From: Haemonchus contortus
Taxonomy: Eukaryota > Nematoda > Chromadorea > Rhabditida > Trichostrongylidae
Reading direction: 5' to 3'
DNA: 64,000 bases
Assembly (NCBI GenBank): GCA_000469685.2
Contig: LS997562.1
Location: forward strand, 28,333,391 to 28,397,390
Shown here in pieces: positions 44,494 through 55,411 of the stretch. A model generated the notes under the pieces. That model worked only from the letters and a program-made list of their open reading frames with translations. It made no database searches and was not told the origin of the DNA. The translations under genes were made by a program, and so were the position numbers. The first letter of the stretch is position 1, and each line of letters begins with the position of its first letter.

Positions 44494-46580
44494 ATGAATC
44501 GTGCCTCTACTCAGCTAAAGCTTCGAAAAGAAGCTGTTTGCAATGCAATGCTCCCAGATAGGCGCACCTGCCCCATCTGCAGCCGCGATGTCCACAGGAA
44601 GGTTTCTATCGCCATCTCAAATTGCGGCACAGATATTCCGAAAAACAGTGTTGGGAATCGAGACTGGAATGGGACAGTCAGTTCGACTCCCTGCCCGTTG
44701 TGCGATGAGATGGCGTAGGACCACGAATCGTTGGCGAATCTTCTGCTTCGATCTACAATATGAAGATGGTGCGGACGGTCGAGTTCAGGACTGCTCTGCA
44801 TCTCTAGAGGAGTTTTCAAACGAACAGGACTATGAGGTAACATCTAATATCTTACAATTGTAGTCGATCCAGTAGCTCGTAAATAACCAATTTCGACGGA
44901 TCAATTCAGTTCTATTCTATAATATGTAGTGGTGCATGATGACAGATAATTGGACATCGAGGACAAAAAGCCAATCAAGATCAGAGATAGGTATGAAACA
45001 ACGATAACGCTGTATTCTATTCTTTGATATTCCAAAGTCGTTCTCTCTTTTTTTAGTCTTCACTTCCAAATTCTTCTTGTCAAAGTTCTTAGTATCATAA
45101 ATTAAGTGCATTTGCGCAAGAAAAAAAGACCTACTGTTGCCGGAAGGAGAGCCAGAACAACTCGAAAGTATAGCGAATATTCTCCAGCCATTCAAATGCA
45201 CATCATCGCAGCAATTTCCCAGTATCAGGCAAAGGTTTCGACCTAATCGAGCACGATTTGGATCAAGTACTGCTGCGGGTAACAAAAGAGCAGATGGATT
45301 ATCCAAGAATATTGCTGGAATGGATAAGCAATTCATCAGGAGTCAGTTGCTTCGAATGTCAATCTTAACGTCTTGAAACTTTAAGATCACACCATGGATT
45401 ACGACTCACGACGCATTCGCAAAAAGAATTGTGGAAATGATTCTAGGTTGATCGTCGTATTCGAAAGCGATCTCCTGAATTTGGTTCTGAAGCATATAAT
45501 CAGGCCGGGTTGCAGAGTTCCTGTCTGTCTTGGATGGCCCACTCCACGATCTACTGCTGAATGGCATTGAAAAGATAATATCGTTAGTCGCTGTACGCAT
45601 TCAAAGTTGCCCCCATCAGCTCTCGTTTGCTCTTCCTGATTATGTTTCCAGTTTGCTTGACTTTGAAGACTATTGAAGTCACCTTAAAAATAAACACCTC
45701 TTCTGCTCGCATTGGATGTTTTCGTTTGCTGTTTCATTTCAAATTCAAAGGTGTCTCGGATGACCTACTCTACTATCGACTACTGCAGGATTTGGCGGGA
45801 AAAGAGGGAATAAAAGGTGAACAAGACAGATGGTTTTCTCACCCCTCTTTCATTGGTTAGTAACTCTGTTATTAACTGTTATTTTGCTTTTGTAATTGTG
45901 ACCGCTTGATTAATCAAGTTTGTGGCAAATAAATTGCTGTGCCTTAGCCGTCGATATACAAACATCAGAATGGCAATAGGCGACACACTGTCGATATGAT
46001 CTTCTTCATCATGCGCATGCAAGAAAACAATAAGGAAGGAATAACAATAACAATAAGGAATAACAATGAGGAATCCGTACAATGTCAAACTGGCAACGTT
46101 TATGATGGCAGACGAAAAAGACAGGGGTCTCCCTGCGGGTCTGTTCCTGAAATTCAGTCGACTTGTTTTGTTCCTCACGGAAGTAACGAGCGTACACATT
46201 TTTCTATTGTAGCGTTTCTGCTGAGTGGCACGATGGCAGCAGATGATGTTTCGAATCCATTCCAAGTGACCAGAGAACTCATGCCCAATTTTCAAGATGG
46301 CCACACACGAAGCCCTCTGCTTCTGGGACGGCTTTCAAAAAATATTCCCTAAGACTACTACCAAGATTCAATTTTGTTGGACTCATATTGCAAAGACGTG
46401 GAAGCGGAGGGGTAGAGAAGTTGCTGAAGTAAGCGTCAGTACTACGTCACACTGCAATTTAGACGGTAATCTTGAAGCAAGTATGCGTCCTAGTGTCGAT
46501 AGAGCTTCGCGAGACCTGTTGAAAGGAGGACAAGTGGATGGTTTTGAGAAGCGTTTTGCAGAAGTTTTGCATTCTTAAAG
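44494..46580 (+). pseudogene. Decayed MULE-like DNA transposase
   Basis: Pieces in different frames: 44,494-44,718 (TCPICSRDVHRK and later CPLCDEMA, a possible zinc finger), 45,137-45,376, 46,176-46,300 (HFSIVAFLLSGTMAADD, ELMPNFQ) and, after a frameshift near 46,295, 46,297-46,430 (HEALCFWDGFQKIFP, then IQFCWTHIAKTWKRR). The last two resemble the catalytic-core pattern of MULE transposases, where an acidic stretch with 'F-x-W/G' and 'VFP' precedes 'C-W-H-V...W'. Stops and frameshifts make it non-functional. The zinc-finger piece may be unrelated. Confidence 0.4.
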
Positions 46581-47309
46581 CTAAAAGGACAAACAGAGAT
46601 GGATGAAAACCTGACTAAGAACTATCTAGGTTAATTCGGATAATATGCGTTTCCACAGACCATTGGCAAGATATTTGTAAAAAAAATCTAGAGAAAACGA
46701 CGTCTTGGGCGTCATTCGCCAGCAAAGCCGGTATAATGGGTACTACGATGATCAGCGAGCGTTGAAATCGCACTATCAAGAAAGTATATTTCTTCGCAAT
46801 GCAAACTGTCGCATAGTCTGCCTCGTAGGATTTTTTATGGGAGCAATTGAAGAAAAATCGGAATCGACAGAAATAATGGTGTGATTTTAATCGCAACAGC
46901 GTTGACTCAGAATCGCAGACGCTCTGTTAAAAGCTTGGAATCCGTTAAGAATCAGCTGTCTGTCTCAAGCTGTCAAAGATTACACTGAAAAAACGATAAA
47001 ATTCGTATCGTGAAAGGTAATACGTGGAACGTGGACTCATCAAAAAAAGGATGAATTCACCGTGAAACTAGAAGCTTTATACTCGTGTAACTCGAATGTA
47101 AATTTTGGTTTACATAATGATGGCTGTTGACAGGTTGTCATTGCTTATTTTACAGAGCAATGTCCACTGGCCATTCTGCGATACCTGCCAGTATTCGTGG
47201 GAACGTAGGTGCTTGGAAAATAGGAGCAGTGTAGCACTGCATATACAAGCATGCCGTCAAAATCTTCCGTCTTGGCCTAACGACAAACTGTACTGTAGTG
47301 TCAGCCTTA

Positions 47310-47440
47310 CTACGCTAACTTTTATCCAACTTCATAGACTGGACTAGATGGGATTTCATAGGAATAGACCCACACCCCGTAAGCTTTTCACAACTTTTTT
47401 TTCGGCTTTGCTTATACAGTTCGTTTTTCATGTTAAGTTT
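47310..47440 (+). repeat. Direct repeat shared with 43,360-43,490
   Basis: AACTTTTATCCAACTTCATA, GACTGGAC, GGGATTTCATAGGAATAGAC and CACCCCGTAAGCTTTTCACA. It ends about 20 bp before the left Penelope-like element. The two copies may be 3' ends of one transposon family. Confidence 0.65.
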
Positions 47441-47460
47441 TTCCTAATACAATCTGATTG

Positions 47461-48740
47461 TTTAATACAGAAAAGGCTCTAGTGGGATCAGACGAATGTC
47501 AAAGGGAACCAGCTCCTCTGATTAATCTCCAGCTGGGGTCTTCCTTGGCATGTCGGAGAAAAACACCAGCTGCACACTACATACATACGCTCGAGCCAGA
47601 CTCTTGATCGTCACACTGTACTCCATCTCACTTCATAATTTATGATTTATATCTCTCAAGCATTGAAAGCTGCTTTATTGGTTTAATTACCTAAGTTTGA
47701 GGTTCTTGTTTCTCCTTTGCAATAAACTGGTGATATTTTATCATGTCGTGTTGGTGGCAAGGTATCGACTATTCGAACTATACGCCAAATCGCTACGAGA
47801 AGACTATCCTCGATATCGCGCAAGGATAGTCCCTTAAATTTGGAATTTTGAAAAATTTTCTCAATCTGCAGAATTATTCTGTCTGATCTCTATTATTCCC
47901 CTTTTCATACAAGGGTGAACGTTTGATACCGCCAAGAGCAGGAAAACGAAATATATCGGCAAACTTACAGCTCTAGCAGCTGCATAATCACCTCCATATT
48001 GAGGGCAAATGAGGAGATATGCTCCCAAATATTCATTACTCAGAAACCAGCGGAAGGTTCTAGGCTGCTCTGCCGTCCAGGTTTGTTATGGCTGAATCGC
48101 TTTATTGGGCAGCGTTTCGACTAAATCGTCGTATTCAAGCCCCGGAAATAGTTCGAAGCCCGTGGTCTGTAACGCACCGATCTCATTCCCCCAGGATTTT
48201 ACACTCGATGTCAAAATCATTGCCTTGATGCCCTTCTAGTCGGTGCCTCTCAAGTGGTGTTAGTAGACCTCCACGCCTTTTCCCAACTAATGTTCTTCAA
48301 CGCGTACGCCGAGCATCCTTCCCGTCTCACGAGTAAATACATATTTCGTGACAGGCTGAACACCGAACTAGATGATCCGTCCTTCGCTATGTGCAATCTC
48401 CATCTTTTCCAACTGGACAAATTGCGCAGTTATTCGTAGGACGTGCACGCTCGTAAAGGCTACTGCGCATTAGTTGACGTTTGATACTGTCTCCAGGGGT
48501 AGGTTTATCAAGACAGCATCATTGGCCAAATCCGCTCGTGCTTTGCATTGTCGGATTTCAGCGCTAATTTTGTCTTAAATAGAAGGAAGCCGGAGATAGA
48601 GCCGGACGTTCGCAAGCTTTCTTCGGAATAGATGTTTGAGCAGGAATTCGTAGCTCCTGTTCCATTGACTTGGAGAGTTCAAATTGATAGAAGTAGAAGA
48701 GACAGGGGAAGGGAACACTGACGATAGAAGAGGCCTTAGA
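47461..48740 (-). mobile_element. Penelope-like element, 5'-truncated (left arm)
   Basis: Read on the minus strand, this is an inverted relative of the element at 49,735-51,300. It starts with decayed linker sequence (LANVRLYLRLP, ISAEIRQC), continues into a broken GIY-YIG region (CCTGTCACGAAATATGTATT, GGGAAGGATGCTCGG) and ends in a shared 3' region with TTTAATACAGAAAAGGCTCT at the outer tip. It has more stops and indels than the right arm and no reverse-transcriptase core. Confidence 0.75.
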
Positions 48741-48760
48741 GAACAAGATCCACTCACCAC

Positions 48761-49413
48761 TTAAAGGCACAGTTCACTATTCTTTTGGGTAGTCCAAATT
48801 ATGATGAAAATGGAAGACAAGGTCGAAAATAGTGCGATGAAGGGGGAGAAACTGCGTGAATAACAAAGGCGGCAGGATTTAAGGCATAGTTCACGATAAT
48901 TCAATGGGCGGGAACGTCAATGGCTTTCCCGCCTCTCGATAGCAAAGTGAAAAAAAGGCTTCGAAGAACCGTTGAAAAGGGGCCGGACGAGAACGAGACC
49001 GGAAAGATGAAGAAGAGTGGGGGGTTCGGACGAGCTATACAATGTGTCTCACTGCGTACGTGTGGGTCCTGGCACGAATAGCAGACTATGGTAAGCAAAA
49101 ATTCATTCACTTATAAGCATAATAAAATAAAAAAACCCTAGTAACAGCAAAAGTAGCTCATCTTTTCAGCCTCTAGAAGTAGGAAATTAAATAAGGGATC
49201 GCGGCAGCAAAAAGAATAACAAAGGGAAGAAGAATGGGAGAAAAACACCGTCTCATCACTCGGCGACCAGCTGATTGCGTGTGAGTCTTAGAACGAATAG
49301 CTGCAATCTGTATTGTCTCGACACTCGTCTGACGTGACGACGTGACATCAATCGAGAGGCGGGAAAGCCATTGACGTTCCCGCCCCTTGATTTATCGTGG
49401 ACTATGCCTTTAA
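48761..49413. mobile_element. MITE, second copy, rearranged
   Basis: Starts TTAAAGGCACAGTTCAC and ends GGACTATGCCTTTAA. It matches the 22,768-23,360 copy in opposite orientation, but about 90 bp of the other terminus (TAAGGCATAGTTCACGATAA then GGCGGGAACGTCAATGGC) is inserted at 48,856-48,942. That makes an inner inverted repeat of about 85 bp with 49,347-49,442. It lies between the two Penelope-like arms. Confidence 0.75.
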
Positions 49414-49734
49414 ATCCTAACGCCTTTGTTATTCACGATCTAGCTTCGACTCTCTAATGTTTCATTCGACGAGAAGGGTAAGTGCAGCGTTACGGATCGA
49501 CTCAGGGTACTAAATTATGAGGAGATGAAGTTGTTACATTTTTTGCTATTAGGGCACGACCGCTACCCAGCAAAGTTTATGAATCAGCAAACGATCACAG
49601 TTTCTATAAATTTTATTTCCGACAAACACAAAAACTTACAAACACACAGACACTAGTACGTTATGTATAGTAGGATTCTTAACCGACACAGTACGTCAAG
49701 TGTACGAAGCCGCATGAACGCTGATTTCCTTATC

Positions 49735-51300
49735 TATTCATGCAGGTAAACATTTTGAATGGAACGTTTAATGTGAAGTGGTATCGGAAAAACAGCTCGA
49801 AGAACATCTTACTCCACGCAAGGTCTGCCCACCCTAGAGCTGTAAAATGTGCATTATTCGTAATATGTATAAAAACAGCGACAGAAGTTTGTACAGGCGA
49901 AGTGGAACGGGAGGGATCACGCACACTAGCATCTGAGATTGCAAAATGAGTGCTCATTGGACACAACACGGACACCACACTCACAAAGGTATTTTTCGAG
50001 AAACCTTGAGAATGTGGTGTATCCCCGTCTTCCTTCTACATCAGACATAATTAGTGCAGAAATCAGACAATGCGCGAACGAATTTGGCCAAGTTGGAAAA
50101 GGCGGAGATAGCAGAGCGAGGGACAGTGTTTGGTCAAGTCCACTTGGAAAAGACGGAGATTGCACACAGCGAGGAACAGTGCACCAACTTCAGTGTTCGG
50201 CCTGTGACGAAATATATTTCGGTGAGATGGGAAGGATGCTCGGTTTATGTGTCAAAAAACATCTAGCGGAAAAAAGGCGTGGAAGTCTACTAATGCCGCA
50301 ACGGAGGCACCAACTAGAGGCGTATGAAGGCAGTGATTCCGACATCGAGTGTAAAAATCCTATTAGAATGAGATTGGTGCCAGAAAGATACTGGTAGCGT
50401 TACATATCCGCGCAAAAATCTAAGCCTGAACAACCGAAATGGGCGCTGAGAACTTCCACATAATACCTATCTTACGATCATCAGTGGAGTCTCGTTGGTC
50501 CCTTGTTGTTCACACAGAGTGGGACGTAGCGCTGGTGGAACCACAGACGGGTGGTCACTTTGCTGGGAACTTTTGCGAGTTCCCAGTAGCGCGTTTGGGC
50601 GGTTTGGATGCGTCACAGCTCACGAGGCTCGAACTATTTTCGGGTCTTGAACACGACGATTCAGTCGAAACGTAAAGCGATTCAGCCATAGCAAACCTGT
50701 ACGGCAGAGCAGTCTAGAACCTTCAACGGGTTTGTGAATAAAGGATATTTGGGAGCATAACTCCTCACTTGCCCTAAATATGGAGGTGATTACGCAGCTG
50801 CTAGGGCTGTAAGTTTGCCAATATTTTCGTTTTTCTGCTCTTGGCGGTATCAAACGTTCACCCTTGTATGAAAATGGGAATAATAGAGATCAGACAGAAT
50901 AATTCTGCAGATTAAGGAAATTTTTCAAAATTCCAAATTTAAGGGACTATCCTTGCGCGATATCGAGGATAGTCTTCTCGTAGCGATTCGGCGTATAGTT
51001 CGAATAGGCGATACCTCGCCACCAACACGATAGCATGATGAAATATCACCAGTTTATTGCACCAGAGGAACGAAAACCTCAAACTTGGGTAATTAAACCA
51101 ATAAAGCAGCATTCATTTCTTGAGAGATAAAAATCATAAATCATGAAGTGAGATCAAGTACAGTGTGACGATCGAGGGTCTGGCCGGGCGCTTATATGTA
51201 GTGTGCAGCTGGTATTTTTCCCCGACATACCAAAGGAAAGCCCAGCTGGACGGTCCTTTTCGACATTCTTCCGATTCCATTAGAGCCTTTTCTGTGTTAA
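49735..51300 (+). mobile_element. Penelope-like element, 5'-truncated (right arm)
   Basis: The first part (49,740-49,930) reads NGTFNVKWYRKNSSKNILLH, then RSAHPRA,VK. 'W-x-RK ... R/HSAHP ... K' is the end of the reverse-transcriptase domain in Penelope-like elements. After a frame change, 49,939-50,397 gives a linker (LENVVYPRLPSTSDIISAE) and a GIY-YIG endonuclease core: HQLQCSACDEIYFGEMGRML, then VKKHLAEKRRG and FDIEC-like SDSDIECKNP. Here the GIY motif reads E-I-Y-F-G-E-M-G-R. A 3' region of about 900 bp follows. The catalytic reverse-transcriptase core is absent, so it cannot move by itself. Confidence 0.78.
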
Positions 51301-52258
51301 AGAAGATTGCAGCTGTTTCGTTATGAGAGTGATGTCAGTTAAATACATGTATGAATACACTTTTCTCGCCTCACCCATAACTCATTGACACGCGGTTTGC
51401 CTCGATTTGAAATACTTCTACCGTTTTCATAGAAGATTGGCCGCAATTTGAAATACTTCTACCGCTTTCATAGAAGATTGAACAAATGTCGAGATGTACT
51501 TACCAACTTCAATGCACGATATAAGATTACGGGTTTCCGCCTCTTACTGAGCTTTTCCTAGTTGAACTTATTGAGCTTTCTTCCTCTCCATTTGTCCTCA
51601 GCATTTCTTGACAGCATTCTATCACCATATTCTTGTGAGGCTATCCTTCTCTGGCCAGATACTGGGCAATTGTTGAATGCGCTGCTACTTTGGTCTCATT
51701 TGTAAGGTACGGCTATGAAATCAAAACTAAGGAGTTTTGTGAATAGTTGATTGGAGTTGTTCCTTCCTCAGAATCGCTACAGAGGATGTAGTGCTAGCAG
51801 GGGTTTTAATCGTTAAAATGCTTGTTTACCTCCAAGAGAAGAGATTAGATGTACATTTTACCGTTACATCATCACGTATGCACGGTACCAACTTCCGAAA
51901 TCATTAACTTGATAATTCTATTTTTTTTCTCGGATTATTGCATTCTGCTGTCCACATGATCTTTACAATTTCCACACTTCTGGTCGTATTAATGAGGAGG
52001 TTTGGAAGGGAGGATCCCTGAGTCTTCAATCTTAAGCAGGATCGCGTCGAACCTAGCAACTATCATTGGCCGATAACTGGGCATAGGCAAATTGGAACTT
52101 CAGGAGATGCACACGGCAAATCGCACAGCGAAAGTCGTGGCGATATTGGAGGAGTCTGGCGTTTAACATCAAGACATAGAGATGTGCATCATATGGGCGA
52201 CAACTGAAACCATGCGCCCCATTGGCAAGGTACTGCGAAGAGCCGCGCCAAGCAACCG
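51301..52258. other. Spacer between Penelope-like and RTE elements
   Basis: Non-coding as far as I can see. It contains one tandem duplication of about 43 bp near 51,400-51,481 (GATTTGAAATACTTCTACCG and AATTTGAAATACTTCTACCG, each followed by TTTCATAGAAGATTG). No gene recognised. Confidence 0.6.
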
Positions 52259-52289
52259 CCTTCGGGGTAATACTTCTTCTTCTTATTCT

Positions 52290-53861
52290 TTAGCGTTTGT
52301 CCCGCTTGTAAGCGGGGTCCGCTTTTCTGATATGTTGACGCCACTTCTCCCTATTGAACGCTTGATCGGGGTGGATGTTAACCGCTTTAAGATCTTCGTG
52401 CAACGTATCGAGCCACCGCTGCTTTGGACGTCCTCTTGGCCGCTTTCCGGACACATCAAGGTTGAGACTGATCTTACGGACACTGTCGTTCTTTGCGCGA
52501 AGGGTATGACCATACCATCGTAGACGAGCTTCGCGCATTTTATCGACAATGGGCGCAACACCGAATCGCTCCCTGATGGCGTCATTACTTATACGGTCTA
52601 AGCGTGTTACTCCGGCTGTCCAGCGCAGCATTTTGGTCTCCATCACGCTGAGACGGGCTTCAACCTCTTTGGTTGCAGGCCAGCATTCAGCGCCGTATAT
52701 CGCGACCGGCCGGATGACGGTTCTGTAGATCTTGGACTTGAGACGCTCAGGGATGTTCTTATCGCAGAGTACGCCAGTCATTGAGCGCCACTTCAACCAC
52801 GCTGCATCCACACGAGAATTCGTTTCAAAACCCAGGCTGCCGTCAGACGCAATTGCCGATCCAAGGTACTTGAAGGTTGTTGTCCGTGTGAGCTCAGTGC
52901 CATTGATCTTGATAGAGCCTGGCTCGCTCGAATCAATGGTCAAGTACTCAGTCTTTTTGACGTTTAACCTGAGCCCGAACATAGCCAGACGGTCGGACCA
53001 GGTCTGCACCTGTGACTCGAGCTCGCTTTTGTCTTCGCTGGCGAGCATCACATCATCGGCATAAAGAAGCGTCCACGGAGCCGGCTTCTGGAGGTCCTTT
53101 GTGATGGTATCCATGACGACAACAAAAAGTAGTGGGGATAACGCAGAGCCTTGGTGTACTCCGACGGAAATGGGAAATTCCGCCGATGTGTCCGCTGCCG
53201 TTTGCACTCGGCTCTTTAGGCTAGTGTAAAGGATGCGCACCCACTCAATGAGCTCTTCGGGTACGCCATGCTGTCGTAAGGCATACCATATAACGTCACG
53301 TGGAACGCGGTCGAAAGCCTTCTCTAAGTCTAGAAAGGCAAGATGTACCGGTCTACGTTTCTCGCGATGCTTTTCTAGAAGGAGGCGAGCGGCGTGTATG
53401 GCGTCGATGGTGCTACAAGCAGCTACAAAACCACACTGATTAGTGGTCAGCTCGACGATATCCCGGATACGACTGTCTACAATCCGCTCAAAGATTTTCA
53501 TGCTGTGCGAGAGCAAGCGAATCGGACGGTAGCAAGTGCAGTCCCCAAGGCTGCCCTTTTTCTTCCAGATAGGAATCGTCGTGCTCTGTTGCCAGCTCTC
53601 AGGCACCTTCTTCTCTGCAACGACCTGATTGAAGAATTCCGTCAACCATCCTGCAGAATTCCAGCCTTTCGATTTCCACAAGTCCGCTGCGACGTCGTCA
53701 GGACCACTTGCTTTGCCTGACTTCATCTTCTTCGAAGCCGTAATGGTCTCATTCACGGTTATTCTCTGAACGGGACCGTGTACTGGCGGAGCGCAAGGGA
53801 TGGCGGGATGGGCGAATTCGACTGTTGAGATGTTTGCGAAGTACTCTCGCCATCGTTCCAT
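52290..53861 (-). CDS. RTE reverse transcriptase
   Basis: 523 codons from the first Met; upstream codons in the same frame back to about 54,050 are also coding (AKKAVASQKAAHYADLNRKL). The domain runs from about residue 50 to 330: KMKSGKASGPDDVAADLWK, PIWKKKGSLGDCTCYRPIRL, FLDLEKAFDRVPRDVIWYAL, the GVHQGSALSPLLFVVVMDT stretch and the catalytic YADDVMLA. A C-terminal region follows (GHTLRAK, GKRPRGRPKQRWLD) of the kind seen in RTE elements. No internal stop. It copies element RNA at the nicked target. Confidence 0.95.
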   Translation of the reverse strand: MERWREYFANISTVEFAHPAIPCAPPVHGPVQRITVNETITASKKMKSGKASGPDDVAADLWKSKGWNSAGWLTEFFNQVVAEKKVPESWQQSTTIPIWKKKGSLGDCTCYRPIRLLSHSMKIFERIVDSRIRDIVELTTNQCGFVAACSTIDAIHAARLLLEKHREKRRPVHLAFLDLEKAFDRVPRDVIWYALRQHGVPEELIEWVRILYTSLKSRVQTAADTSAEFPISVGVHQGSALSPLLFVVVMDTITKDLQKPAPWTLLYADDVMLASEDKSELESQVQTWSDRLAMFGLRLNVKKTEYLTIDSSEPGSIKINGTELTRTTTFKYLGSAIASDGSLGFETNSRVDAAWLKWRSMTGVLCDKNIPERLKSKIYRTVIRPVAIYGAECWPATKEVEARLSVMETKMLRWTAGVTRLDRISNDAIRERFGVAPIVDKMREARLRWYGHTLRAKNDSVRKISLNLDVSGKRPRGRPKQRWLDTLHEDLKAVNIHPDQAFNREKWRQHIRKADPAYKRDKR

Positions 53862-54000
53862 TACTTGCCTGCGATCCGTTAAGAGGCGACCGTTCTCGTC
53901 ATTTATGCCGAAGAACTTTTCTATATCCTCGGTATGGCGGTTGCGGGTCTTTGCGAGTCGGTAAACGTACCGCTCACCATCCCGAGACTCGAGTTTCCTA

Positions 54001-55263
54001 TTAAGATCGGCATAATGAGCTGCCTTCTGAGAAGCAACAGCCTTCTTCGCCTATCTGATAGCGTTGCCAGTTGTCCGCCGTCTTTTCGATAAGAAATGCG
54101 TGGTACTGCTTTTTCTTCTCACGGACTTTATCCCTGACATGATCGGTACACAGCCATGTTTGCTTATCGAGCTTCCGCCGTCCAGGCTTGGTCACGCCGA
54201 GCTTCGACCGTGCGACCCGGGGTATCGCTTCCGCAGCTCCCTTCCAAGTTTCGTCGACAGTCGTTACCGCTGGTAACAGAATACTGGAAACGACGGCCTC
54301 TTCTTTCTCCTTCAGTCGCCACCACTTGATTCTCGCAGGCCCGCACCTTTCTGCTAATTTCGGTTTCGGCGGGGCGATCTTGAACGTACAAATCAGTGGT
54401 CGGTGTTGTGTAGCGACCGTTTCATAGGGAACTGTCTTCGCGTCTGTTACGAGCCCCTGATCGCGGTGCCTGACAAGGACAAAATCAATTTGCGTTCTGT
54501 TCTCACCGCTATAGGAGGTGATGAGGTGAGAGTCACGTTTGCGAAATCTCGTGTTTACAATGGCGAGATTATGCGAGTCTGCATATTCGAGAATTCGCTC
54601 GCCATCAGTGTTACGTGACCCATATCCGAAACCCCCGTGGCAGCTATAACCGTCTTTCGTAGCGCCCACGTGACCGTTGAGGTCACCTGCGACAACTATG
54701 GCTTCTTGTAACGGTACTTCAGCTGTCTTCTCATCTAGCAGTTTCCAGAATTTGTCCTTGGACTGCTCGGAGCATCCAGTCTGCGGAGCATAAGCTGAGA
54801 AGAGATGGTATTTTTGGCGTTCGATGACTACCACGATCTTCATTAGGCGGTCATCGAAGCGTTCCACGCTTACTATCGAGTCACGGAACCGTTCAGAGAC
54901 TATTATCCCGACGCCGTTGGTGGTTTTTGGGCCACCACAAAGAACGGCTTTGAAGCCGAGGCCAATGTCCCTGGACTTGCAGCAGGTCCACCTCGTTTCC
55001 TGCACGGCACAGAAATCAATTCGTCGACGCTCTAGAGCTTCTGCTAACTCGTGCAAGCGTCCCGTTAATGTGCCAACATTTAAGGTCGCAACGCGGGTCT
55101 TCCATACGTTGCGTAGCTTTCGGACTAGCTCAGTTGCCCCCCGATGCCGTCCTTGCACCGGAGACCCTCGCATACTTTTCACACTCACCGGGCCTTGCGA
55201 GTGCGCGTCGGCTCCCGCGGACGCCGTAGCATTACATCGAACTTCTTTATGTGACATTAACAT
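54001..55263 (-). CDS. RTE AP-type endonuclease, separated from RT by a frameshift
   Basis: 420 codons. The endonuclease/exonuclease/phosphatase fold is clear: ATLNVGTLTGRLHELAEAL, CAVQETRW, HLFSAYAPQTGC, VVAGDLNGHVG, TQIDFVLVR and the final QHRPLICTF (catalytic Asn/Glu/Asp/His set). It nicks DNA to prime reverse transcription. The frame leaves the conserved sequence after KTADNWQRYQI; a single extra base near 54,050 explains the change, since the next frame continues at once as AKKAVASQKAAHYADL. The start at 55,263 is the first Met; the preceding 133 bp is 5' leader. Confidence 0.93.
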   Translation of the reverse strand: MLMSHKEVRCNATASAGADAHSQGPVSVKSMRGSPVQGRHRGATELVRKLRNVWKTRVATLNVGTLTGRLHELAEALERRRIDFCAVQETRWTCCKSRDIGLGFKAVLCGGPKTTNGVGIIVSERFRDSIVSVERFDDRLMKIVVVIERQKYHLFSAYAPQTGCSEQSKDKFWKLLDEKTAEVPLQEAIVVAGDLNGHVGATKDGYSCHGGFGYGSRNTDGERILEYADSHNLAIVNTRFRKRDSHLITSYSGENRTQIDFVLVRHRDQGLVTDAKTVPYETVATQHRPLICTFKIAPPKPKLAERCGPARIKWWRLKEKEEAVVSSILLPAVTTVDETWKGAAEAIPRVARSKLGVTKPGRRKLDKQTWLCTDHVRDKVREKKKQYHAFLIEKTADNWQRYQIGEEGCCFSEGSSLCRS

Positions 55264-55411
55264 TTTGATGTGACTGGGGTGTTCGTAGGCCGGCCTGTCA
55301 CGGGGCCTGTCGCCTGCATTCGAATGTCCGTGGTCAGCTCAGCCCACAGAGTGGGCAGTTTCCAGTGGCACCCCTTGGAGGAACGGACTTCGCCACCCTT
55401 CGGGGTAATAC

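Larger units (their letters stand above)
52259..55411 (-). mobile_element. RTE-clade non-LTR retrotransposon with 15-bp target duplication
   Basis: The element occupies 55,396 (5' end) to 52,274 (3' end), about 3.1 kb. A perfect 15-bp direct repeat CCTTCGGGGTAATAC flanks it (52,259-52,273 and 55,397-55,411). The 3' end is short and closes with AAAGAATAAGAAGAAGAA, the simple-repeat tail typical of RTE elements, with no poly(A). It encodes an AP-type endonuclease followed by reverse transcriptase, which RTE elements usually carry in one frame; here one frameshift near 54,050 splits them. Confidence 0.95.
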
